A stretch of DNA of 5,469 nucleotides from an uncultured Desulfobacterales bacterium (GTDB taxonomy: Bacteria > Desulfobacterota > Desulfobacteria > Desulfobacterales > JAFDCJ01), in NCBI GenBank assembly GCA_945787595.1, contig CALZJV010000438.1:1-5469 (forward strand). Direction: 5' to 3'. The notes below the pieces were generated by a model, which was not told the DNA's origin, searched no databases, and worked only from the letters and a program-made list of their open reading frames with translations. A program made the position numbers and the translations under genes. The number at the start of each line of letters is the position of its first letter. The stretch's first letter is position 1. Shown here in pieces: positions 1 to 5,372 of this stretch.

Positions 1-28
1 GAAACCTGACACCTGAAACCTTGAACAG
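1..28. repeat. Short GAAACCT repeats, half of an inverted pair
   Basis: The heptamer GAAACCT occurs at 1-7 and again at 15-21. The stretch 14-28 (TGAAACCTTGAACAG) matches the reverse complement of 187-201 at 12 of 15 positions, so the leader before hdrB is bounded by a short imperfect inverted repeat. The arms are too short and simple to assign to a named family, and the window edge cuts off anything further upstream. Confidence 0.35.
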
Positions 29-59
29 ATTTGATCTATGGCAGAGCCGATCACCTCTG

Positions 60-83
60 ACCTGGCCCTGAGGACCAGGTTTT
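60..83 (+). terminator. Terminator-like hairpin upstream of hdrB
   Basis: ACCTGG (60-65) pairs with CCAGGT (75-80). Two further C-G pairs close a TGA triloop after one C-A mismatch. The stem runs into TTTT (80-83), and a second T run follows at 87-90. This is the form of a Rho-independent terminator for a gene left of the window. It would make hdrB the first gene of a new transcript. The stem is short and the U tract is interrupted, so the call is moderate. Confidence 0.45.
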
Positions 84-140
84 CGATTTTGAATAAATAT
101 GCACGAACCCGGATAAACCGGAAAAATGAACATTTTTTAC

Positions 141-157
141 GAGGACTTCGGGTCTTT
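141..157 (+). other. Small hairpin with UUCG-type loop in the hdrB leader
   Basis: AGGAC (142-146) can pair with GTCTT (152-156), including one G-T wobble, around a TTCGG loop. A short T run follows. It lies about 50 nt before the hdrB start. It could be a weak terminator, a leader structure or chance pairing. I see no convincing -35/-10 promoter pair in 1-205. Confidence 0.25.
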
Positions 158-205
158 AAATGCCCTCTTTGTTCTTAACCCTGAACCTGTGAACGGTTTC
201 AAACT

Positions 206-1063
206 ATGAAAGTAACCTATTATCCGGGTTGTTCGCTGCAGGGAACAGCAAGGGATTATGCTGAATCTATTCACGGGGTCTGCGCCACCCTTGACATTGA
301 ACTGGAAGAAATTCCCGATTGGAACTGTTGCGGTGCAACGGCGGCTCACAGCGTTGATCACCGGGCCAGCATCGGGCTGGCAGCTCGAACCCTCAATCTG
401 GCTGCCAGACTGCCGCATAGGGACATACTCGTTCCCTGCCCCATGTGCTTTAATCGATTAAAAACCGGCGCCTGGACGCTGCAGGGAGAGTATCGGCAAC
501 GATACCCGCTTAAACTTGAAAAACCTTTGCCGCAGATTTGGGATCTCGCTGATTTCTTTGCCACCCCGCAGATGCTGGAAGCGACCGCAACACATGTCAA
601 AAAACCACTCGAAGGTTTAAAGGTTGTCTGTTATTACGGCTGCATGGCGAATCGTCCGCCTGAAATCACGGAAGCCAAAAACTTTGAAGATCCGCAAGCT
701 TTGGATCGAATTGTCAACAATCTTGGCGCCGGTGCCATCGACTGGCCTTTTAAAACCGACTGTTGTGGCGCGAGCCAGGCGCTTTCGCGCCTGGATATCG
801 TCACTCAATTGGTGGGCAAGCTCTTCGACATGGCCCAACGGGTCGGCGCCCAGGCTATTGTGGTTTCCTGCCAGATGTGCCAGGCGAATCTGGACATGTA
901 CCAGGAAAAGATGCAGGCCGATTGGGGAAAACGTTTTTCGATGCCGGTTTATTATTTTACCGAGCTGATCGGACTTGCAAATGATGCAAAGGGAGTGAAT
1001 AGATGGCTCTCCCGTCATATCACCGATCCATTTTCCCTGCTGCGGGAGCTGGACCTTTGGTAA
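206..1063 (+). CDS. hdrB: CoB-CoM heterodisulfide reductase-like subunit B (HdrB)
   Basis: A 285-residue cytoplasmic protein, normal length for HdrB. It has two cysteine-rich CCG repeats. The first uses C9, C41-C42-G43 and C78-x-x-C81. The second uses C142/C146, C186-C187-G188 and C222-x-x-C225. In characterised HdrB these motifs bind two non-cubane [4Fe-4S] clusters that cleave a disulfide. All ligands are present, so the protein looks active. The start YYPGCSLQGTA is the usual HdrB N-terminus. The ATG at 206 is the only ATG after an in-frame TGA at 182-184, although no good Shine-Dalgarno sequence precedes it. The natural substrate in bacteria without coenzymes M and B is unknown. The usual partner HdrC is not in the window; hdrA follows 183 nt downstream on the same strand. 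Confidence 0.95.
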   Translation: MKVTYYPGCSLQGTARDYAESIHGVCATLDIELEEIPDWNCCGATAAHSVDHRASIGLAARTLNLAARLPHRDILVPCPMCFNRLKTGAWTLQGEYRQRYPLKLEKPLPQIWDLADFFATPQMLEATATHVKKPLEGLKVVCYYGCMANRPPEITEAKNFEDPQALDRIVNNLGAGAIDWPFKTDCCGASQALSRLDIVTQLVGKLFDMAQRVGAQAIVVSCQMCQANLDMYQEKMQADWGKRFSMPVYYFTELIGLANDAKGVNRWLSRHITDPFSLLRELDLW

Positions 1064-1154
1064 CCGTTCAATTGACTATTGAAGATTGAAGATCGAATAT
1101 TTGAGGTTGTCGCTTCGCTCCGTCATTCTTAATAATGGTTCTTTTTAAAATCGA

Positions 1155-1201
1155 TCCGCCGCCTTCCGGCTCGTAGAGCCTACAGCTCGGAGAGAGGCGG
1201 A
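1155..1201. other. GC-rich hairpin inside the hdrB-hdrA spacer
   Basis: TCCGCC (1155-1160) pairs with GGCGGA (1196-1201). Inside, GGCTC (1168-1172) pairs with GAGCC (1176-1180) around a GTA loop. An alternative, mutually exclusive hairpin uses GAGC (1176-1179) with GCTC (1185-1188). The base composition contrasts with the AT-rich arms. No T run follows, so it is not a standard terminator. It could stabilise or process the intercistronic RNA, or be the body of a REP/MITE-like element. Confidence 0.45.
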
Positions 1202-1221
1202 CCTTAAATATTCATTCTTCA

Positions 1222-1237
1222 ATTGAAAATATTCAAT
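1222..1237 (+). promoter_or_regulatory. Hairpin just before the hdrA start
   Basis: ATTGAA (1222-1227) pairs with TTCAAT (1232-1237) around an AATA loop, ending 9 nt before the hdrA ATG. It occupies the place of the ribosome binding site, and no Shine-Dalgarno sequence is visible there. It may limit or couple hdrA translation. The stem is AT-rich and weak, and it is part of the repeat arm, so regulation is only a possibility. Confidence 0.25.
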
Positions 1238-1246
1238 CATTAACAG

Positions 1247-4200
1247 ATGGACACCGGTCAATTGACACAAAACACAGAAAAAATCGGATCAATCACCATT
1301 GTGGGCAGTGGCATAGCGGGCATTCAGACCGCCCTGGACATCGCCAATTCCGGCTTCAAGGTGCATGTCATAGAAGAAAAGCCGAATGTGGGCGGCGTCA
1401 TGGCCCAGCTCGATAAAACCTTTCCCACCAACGATTGCTCCTCCTGTATGATGGGACCCAAGCTGGCGGAATTGGCCAATCATCCGAATATTGAGATTCT
1501 CGCCTATACCGAAGTCCTTAGTGTGGGCGGAGAACCCGGTCGTTTTCAATTGACACTTAAAAAGAAGGCCCGGTCAGTAGATCCGGAAAAGTGTGTCGCC
1601 TGCAACATCTGCGCTGAAAAGTGTCCCAGCAAGGTGTCTGATCCATTCAATTTGGATTTGAATCAGCGCAAAGCGATCTACATCCCTTACCCTCAGGCGG
1701 TTCCCCTGGTATATACCATTGATAAAGAACACTGCCGCTATTTTACCAAAGGAAAATGCCGAATTTGTGAAAAAGTGTGTAAAAATAAAGCCATCTCCTT
1801 TGATCAGAAAGATGAAATCATTCAGCTGGATACGGGTGCGGTGATCCTGGCTGGTGGATTGGAGCTTTTTAATGCACGCCTGAAGGGGGAATACGGATAC
1901 GGACGTTGGCCCAACGTCATCACCAGTCTGGAATATGAGCGCATCCTGTCGGCAGCCGGTCCTTACCGGGGCCACATTCAACGCGTATCAGACGGCGCCC
2001 CCCCGCGCCGCATTGCCTGGATTCAGTGTGTCGGTTCGCGGGACAGTCATATCGGTCAAGCGTATTGTTCGAGCGTTTGCTGCATGTCTGCCACCAAGCA
2101 AGCCATGATCACCCGGGAGCATGCCGACGACATCGACACCACTATTTTTTATATTGATGTCAGGGCCCACGGCAAAGGATTCGATCGCTTTTATGAAAGG
2201 TCCAAATCGGAGAATAAGGTTCGCTATGTGCGGTCCATGATCTCCCGGCTAATTCCGAACCCGGAAGATGATACTTTGAGCATTGCGTATGCAACGTCCA
2301 CCCACGGCATCCAGGAAGAAACATTCGATCTGGTCGTTCTATCCGTCGGTCTCTGCCCCAACCCTACTTTTGTGAAATTGGCGCAACGGTTGGGCATACA
2401 ATTAAATGCACACGGTTTCTGTGCCTCAGACCCCTTGGACGTGGTGATCACCTCCAAACCGGGCATCTTTGTTTGTGGTGTCGCCCAAGGCCCCAAGGAT
2501 ATCCCCGACTCCGTTCAGCAAGGCAGCAGCGCGGCGGAGAGGGCCACCGCCCTGCTGGCCGACACAAGAGGCTCGCTGGTTGCCGCGCCATCCATACCTG
2601 ACGAACGCAATGTGAAGAAAGAGGAGCCTCGTATCGGAGTGTTTGTCTGCCACTGCGGAATTAATATTGCCGGGGTGGTCGACGTTGAGGCGGTTGCCGA
2701 TTATGTGCGTTCTCTTCCCAAGGTAACCTACGCGGCCGATTGTATGTTTGCCTGCTCCAGCGATCAGCTCAAGAAAATCAGGGATACAATTCAACAGCAA
2801 AACCTCAATCGAGTAGTGGTGGCGTCATGTACGCCCCGAACCCATGAACCCCTCTTTCGAAGTACATTGCGCGCTGCAGGTCTCAATCCCTATCTCTTTG
2901 AGCTTGCCAATATTCGCGAGCAGGACGCCTGGGTTCATCAGGCGCAACCGCAAGCGGCAACGGAAAAGGCCAAAGACCTCGTGCGCATGTCGGTTGCCCG
3001 AGCCCGTCTCCTGGAACCGCTTTATGATACGACCCATGAAGTGATTCAACGTGCGCTAGTGATCGGAGGGGGCCTCGCCGGCCTGACGGCAGCCCTTTCA
3101 TTTGCCGAGCAGGGCTTTGAAGCCGTCCTGGTAGAACAAACCGCAGAACTGGGAGGAAATGCCCGCACACTTTACTATACCGAGGACGGTGCCAGTCCGG
3201 CGCGACATGTTCAGCATCTGATTAAAAAAGTTAAAAGCCAGCCGTTGATCACGGTGCTCACAGAAGCACAGGTACGCTCCATTTCCGGAAGTTGCGGTAA
3301 TTTTAGCTCGATCATCTCGGTTAAAAATGTGTCTCAGACCTTATCGCATGGCGTTGTGGTTGCCGCCACCGGTGGCGAGGAATACAAACCCACGGAATAT
3401 CTTTACGGCCGGCACCCCAAGGTGATGACCCAGAAAGAATTTGAAGCCCTGTTGGTGACACAACCGGACAGGACCGGGCAGCTGCACAGGGTGGCCATGA
3501 TTCAATGCGTCGGGTCCCGTGAACCGGAGCATCTCTATTGCAGCCGGGTTTGCTGCACGGCTGCCATCAAAAACAGTCTGAAATTAAAAACCATCACCCC
3601 GCATGCTCAGATCTCCATCCTGTACCGTGACATCCGCACCTTCGGCCTGAAAGAGACCTATTATTTAGAGGCGCGTCAGCAAGGTGTGCGTTTTTATCGA
3701 TTTGAAAGAGAGCAGAAACCACTGGTCACGGCCACCGGCGACACCCTGACCATTTCCGTTTTTGATGCCCAGTTGCAGGCACCGGTTGAACTGGAAACAG
3801 ACCTCCTGGTTTTGAGTGCCGCCATCCGGCCCCGGGAGGAAAGCAAGCAGCTGGCCGAAACCATGCGCCTTCCACTGGACGAAGACGGATTTTTCATGGA
3901 AGCCCACCCCAAACTCAGGCCCCTTGATTTTACAACACCGGGGGTTTATCTCTGTGGCCTGGCCCAGGGACCCAATTTTGCCAATGAAAATATTGTGCAG
4001 GCCCGGGGAGCGGTTTCCCGGGCCGTCATGGTGCTCTCCAAAAAAGAATATGTGGCCGAAGGCATGATCAATCGAGTGGATCCAACCCTTTGCAGGGCTT
4101 GTGGGGAGTGCCAAAATGCATGTTGTTTTGAAGCCATCAAGGTGAAGGAAGTAGAAAAGGGCCTCAGGCAGGCAGTGGTAACCGAAACCCTGTGCACCGG

Positions 4201-4291
4201 ATGCGGGGTCTGTAATGTGGCTTGCCCCACAGGGGCGGCGTCCTTATCCCATTTCAAGGATGAACAGATTGATGGGATGATCTTTGAATGA
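1247..4291 (+). CDS. hdrA: Double-module HdrA-type FAD/Fe-S electron-bifurcating subunit
   Basis: At 1014 residues it is well above the roughly 650 of archaeal HdrA. Module 1 (about 1-445) has an FAD Rossmann motif GSGIAG (20-25), C64/C67, and an inserted ferredoxin with C116/C119/C122/C126 and a variant second set C163/C171/C174/C178. It ends in a CVGSR...YCSSVCC stretch (C261, C274, C278, C279) and a FAD-binding C-terminal segment. Module 2 starts with the HdrA N-terminal domain (GVFVCHCG, C468/C470; C499, C503, C528). It then has a second FAD motif GGGLAG (607-612) without an inserted ferredoxin, CVGSR...YCSRVCC (C754, C765, C769, C770), and a C-terminal ferredoxin (C949/C952/C955/C959 and C983/C986/C989/C993). 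In the family, HdrA takes electrons from MvhD and bifurcates them at FAD to ferredoxin and HdrBC. An in-frame TAA at 1241 fixes the ATG at 1247. All Fe-S positions are Cys and there is no internal TGA. Confidence 0.95.
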   Translation: MDTGQLTQNTEKIGSITIVGSGIAGIQTALDIANSGFKVHVIEEKPNVGGVMAQLDKTFPTNDCSSCMMGPKLAELANHPNIEILAYTEVLSVGGEPGRFQLTLKKKARSVDPEKCVACNICAEKCPSKVSDPFNLDLNQRKAIYIPYPQAVPLVYTIDKEHCRYFTKGKCRICEKVCKNKAISFDQKDEIIQLDTGAVILAGGLELFNARLKGEYGYGRWPNVITSLEYERILSAAGPYRGHIQRVSDGAPPRRIAWIQCVGSRDSHIGQAYCSSVCCMSATKQAMITREHADDIDTTIFYIDVRAHGKGFDRFYERSKSENKVRYVRSMISRLIPNPEDDTLSIAYATSTHGIQEETFDLVVLSVGLCPNPTFVKLAQRLGIQLNAHGFCASDPLDVVITSKPGIFVCGVAQGPKDIPDSVQQGSSAAERATALLADTRGSLVAAPSIPDERNVKKEEPRIGVFVCHCGINIAGVVDVEAVADYVRSLPKVTYAADCMFACSSDQLKKIRDTIQQQNLNRVVVASCTPRTHEPLFRSTLRAAGLNPYLFELANIREQDAWVHQAQPQAATEKAKDLVRMSVARARLLEPLYDTTHEVIQRALVIGGGLAGLTAALSFAEQGFEAVLVEQTAELGGNARTLYYTEDGASPARHVQHLIKKVKSQPLITVLTEAQVRSISGSCGNFSSIISVKNVSQTLSHGVVVAATGGEEYKPTEYLYGRHPKVMTQKEFEALLVTQPDRTGQLHRVAMIQCVGSREPEHLYCSRVCCTAAIKNSLKLKTITPHAQISILYRDIRTFGLKETYYLEARQQGVRFYRFEREQKPLVTATGDTLTISVFDAQLQAPVELETDLLVLSAAIRPREESKQLAETMRLPLDEDGFFMEAHPKLRPLDFTTPGVYLCGLAQGPNFANENIVQARGAVSRAVMVLSKKEYVAEGMINRVDPTLCRACGECQNACCFEAIKVKEVEKGLRQAVVTETLCTGCGVCNVACPTGAASLSHFKDEQIDGMIFE

Positions 4292-4314
4292 ATATTTTCG
4301 ATTGAATATTGAAT

Positions 4315-4366
4315 ATTTGTGGAATTCTATCGATCTAAAACAGACAGAGCATAGCGATTCAATAAA
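4315..4366. repeat. 51-bp intergenic repeat, copy A
   Basis: It starts ATTTGTGGAATTCTATCGAT and contains AGACAGAGCATAGCGATTCA. Copy B at 5322-5372 matches it nearly throughout, with one single-base length difference and a few substitutions. Within it GAAT-T-CTAT (4322-4330) can pair with ATAG-CG-ATTC (4351-4360), giving an interrupted 8-bp stem that is conserved in copy B. Both copies sit directly downstream of an hdr-operon gene and directly after a repeat arm. Confidence 0.75.
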
Positions 4367-4478
4367 TATTCAATTTGCAATCTTCAATTTTAAAATCCGG
4401 CTTGTCCGGTTTAGGAATTCTATCATTTTATTTTTTAAGCTAATTCAATTGAGGATTCAATTAATCGGCCGGTGAAAA
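4367..4478. other. Leader of the S23-type gene, with partial repeats
   Basis: AAATATTCAAT at 4364-4374 and a following CAATCTTCAATT tract form another reverse-oriented arm, so copy A has its own flanking inverted repeats. CCGG (4397-4400) pairs with CCGG (4406-4409) around CTTGT, and GGAATTCTATC recurs at 4414-4424 (also at 4321-4331 and 5328-5338). A T-rich stretch follows at 4420-4437. GGTGA (4471-4475) is a plausible though close ribosome binding site for the ATG at 4479. No clear promoter is seen. Confidence 0.4.
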
Positions 4479-4832
4479 ATGAACAGTGAGGAGTTAAAAA
4501 AAAGAACGAAAGAGTTTGCGCATCGCTGCGTTAAGCTGGCAATGGCCTTACCGGAAACCACTTTAGGTAAACATTTTCGGGGACAGGTTATCAGGTGCGC
4601 AACGTCCGTTGCTGCCAATTATCGCGCGACCTGCCTTTCACAATCAAAGGCTAGCTTTATAGCGAAAATAAGTATCGTTTTGGAAGAAGCGAATGAATCG
4701 GCATTTTGGCTCGAGTTTATTATTGACGAAAATTTGCTGAAAGAAAACACGGTCAAACCTCTGCTCCAGGAAGCAGAAGAGCTAACTGCAATTTTCGCGT
4801 CTTCCCGAAAAACGGCCAGCACAAAAAAATAA
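4479..4832 (+). CDS. Four-helix bundle protein, S23/IVS family
   Basis: A 117-residue, mainly helical protein without signal peptide or membrane segment. Its core, residues 35-80, contains the family signature: a basic RGQVIRCATSVAANYRA stretch, then S-x-S-K-A-S-F-I-A-K and a helix EEANESAFWLEFI. Proteins of this family are encoded in intervening sequences of 23S rRNA genes in Leptospira and Coxiella, and in many isolated loci; the DGR accessory protein Avd has the same fold. Avd-type proteins bind nucleic acid, but the role of stand-alone members is unknown. The basic face (R34, R39, R49, K57, K63) and lysine-rich C-terminus fit RNA or DNA binding. It sits between hdrA and mvhD, genes with no known need for it, inside a repeat-bounded segment, so it is probably cargo of that element. 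GGTGA at 4471-4475 supports the start. Confidence 0.85.
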   Translation: MNSEELKKRTKEFAHRCVKLAMALPETTLGKHFRGQVIRCATSVAANYRATCLSQSKASFIAKISIVLEEANESAFWLEFIIDENLLKENTVKPLLQEAEELTAIFASSRKTASTKK

Positions 4833-4845
4833 AAACGACAGAACA

Positions 4846-4879
4846 CCTTAAATATTCAATCTTAAATCTTCAATATTCA
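4846..4879. repeat. Right repeat arm upstream of mvhD
   Basis: It opens with CCTTAAATATTCAATCTT, which differs at one position from 1202-1219 upstream of hdrA. It pairs in inverted orientation with 4289-4318 (25/30), and its reverse complement also matches 5300-5325 after mvhD at 23 of 26 positions. Arms of this orientation precede hdrA and mvhD; arms of the opposite orientation follow hdrB, hdrA and mvhD. Confidence 0.6.
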
Positions 4880-4898
4880 TTTTACCACACAGGTTCCC

Positions 4899-5312
4899 AT
4901 GTCTTCCGACACACAACCTCATATATTAGCTTTTGTCTGCAACTGGTGCGCTTATGCCGGGGCCGACCTGGCAGGGGTCTCCCGCATGCAATATCCGACC
5001 AATGTCCGTCTGATCCGTCTGATGTGCTCCGGCAGGGTGAATCACGGCTTCCTGCTTAAGGCGTTTCTGAGAGGGGCGAACGGTGTGCTGGTGTCCGGCT
5101 GACATATCGGAGATTGTCATTACCTGGAAGGTAATGTCAGATGCCGTAAGGTCATCGAAGAAACCTGGGAAATGCTTCGGTTGCTGGGAATTGATGAGCG
5201 CCGCCTGCGGTTGGAATGGATCTCTGCGTCCGAAGGGGCGGCGTTTGCCGAAGAAATTCATTCTTTTGTTCAATTACTCAAAGAACTGGGGGGGATTATT
5301 ATTGAAGACTGA
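4899..5312 (+). CDS. mvhD: Selenocysteine-containing MvhD iron-sulfur subunit
   Basis: A 137-residue protein if the in-frame TGA at 5100-5102 is read as Sec68. MvhD (FlpD family, about 140 residues) holds a [2Fe-2S] cluster and passes electrons from a hydrogenase or formate dehydrogenase to HdrA. Cysteine sites are C14 and C17 (CNWC), C43 (LMCSGRV), U68, C73 and C82. The TGA falls exactly where the family has Cys, in the motif VLVSG-U-HIGDCHY. The frame then stays open for 69 codons of good MvhD sequence up to TGA at 5310-5312. Sec at this site is known in methanogen VhuD and has been reported in deltaproteobacterial relatives. A SECIS-like hairpin follows the codon. Start: ATG with a weak AGG at 4891-4893. 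Standard gene calling would stop at residue 67. A degenerate pseudogene is unlikely because there is only one stop, at this residue. Confidence 0.9.
5103..5146 (+). promoter_or_regulatory. Bacterial SECIS-like hairpin in mvhD
   Basis: TGTCATTACC (5115-5124) pairs with GGTAATGTCA (5130-5139): nine pairs with one U-U mismatch, around the loop UGGAA. CGG (5108-5110) can add a lower stem with CCG (5144-5146). The loop begins 22 nt after the TGA, and a G is the second loop base. Both fit the usual description of bacterial SECIS elements (loop about 16-37 nt downstream, G in the first two loop bases). It would recruit SelB with Sec-tRNA. selA, selB, selC and selD are not in the window. Confidence 0.8.
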
Positions 5313-5325
5313 AGATTGAAGATTT
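5300..5325. repeat. Left-type repeat arm overlapping the end of mvhD
   Basis: This 26-bp arm matches 1077-1102 after hdrB at 23 of 26 positions in the same orientation. It supplies the last mvhD codons (the I-E-D end) and the TGA stop at 5310-5312. Copy B of the 51-bp repeat follows directly. This suggests that a third element begins here and continues to the right. Confidence 0.6.
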
Positions 5326-5372
5326 GTGGAATTCTATCGATTTAAAGAGACAGAGCATAGCGATTCATTAAA
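5322..5372. repeat. 51-bp intergenic repeat, copy B
   Basis: Second copy of the repeat at 4315-4366, starting ATTTGTGGAATTCTATCGAT and keeping AGACAGAGCATAGCGATTCA. The GAAT-T-CTAT / ATAG-CG-ATTC stem is unchanged. After about 5372 the two copies diverge completely, so this marks the shared right boundary of the repeat unit. Confidence 0.75.

Larger units (their letters stand above)
1077..1237. repeat. Inverted-repeat element filling the hdrB-hdrA spacer
   Basis: The left arm (1077-1102) begins 14 nt after the hdrB stop and is built from repeated GAAGATT/GAATATT units. Its 1085-1102 part matches the reverse complement of 1206-1223 at 16 of 18 positions. The left arm matches 5300-5325 after mvhD at 23 of 26 positions in the same orientation. 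The right arm at 1202-1219 is identical at 17 of 18 positions to 4846-4863 upstream of mvhD. The interior (1103-1201) has no ORF and holds a GC-rich hairpin. The arms are AT-rich, so some similarity is low complexity, but matching position and orientation in separate spacers argues for one repeat family. Confidence 0.6.
4289..4879. mobile_element. Inverted-repeat-bounded insertion carrying the S23-type gene
   Basis: The arm 4289-4318 matches the reverse complement of 4850-4879 at 25 of 30 positions, including a perfect 11-bp pair (4308-4318 with 4850-4860). The left arm begins exactly on the hdrA TGA stop and the right arm ends 19 nt before the mvhD ATG, so the segment fills the hdrA-mvhD spacer. 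It holds a 51-bp repeat and one ORF of the family found in intervening sequences of bacterial 23S rRNA. No transposase, reverse transcriptase or obvious target-site duplication is visible. Calling it mobile is inference from the repeats, the unrelated cargo and the related ORF-less element before hdrA. Confidence 0.4.

Noticed and set aside
3..83. C-terminal end of an upstream gene in the open frame ending at TGA 81-83 region
   Set aside because: The short translation resembles no known protein end, overlaps the terminator-like hairpin, and starts in simple repeats.
1155..1201. Rho-independent terminator between hdrB and hdrA
   Set aside because: The stem is imperfect and followed by ACCTTAAAT rather than a T run; it fits better as part of the repeat element.
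3665..4114. Minus-strand ORFs inside hdrA (the longest here, 149 residues) and others inside hdrB
   Set aside because: They lie wholly opposite well-supported conserved genes, have no recognisable domains, and look like composition shadows.
4479..4832. Diversity-generating retroelement accessory gene (avd)
   Set aside because: Same fold family, but there is no reverse transcriptase, template repeat or variable repeat in the window.
4289..4879. True 23S rRNA intervening sequence
   Set aside because: No rRNA sequence flanks it; the neighbours are hdrA and mvhD.
4899..5102. A 67-residue stand-alone protein, or mvhD as a pseudogene
   Set aside because: The only stop is TGA at a conserved Cys/Sec position, the same frame continues with intact MvhD sequence, and a SECIS-like hairpin follows.
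1077..5372. CRISPR array
   Set aside because: The repeats are few, irregularly spaced, occur in both orientations and have no uniform spacers.
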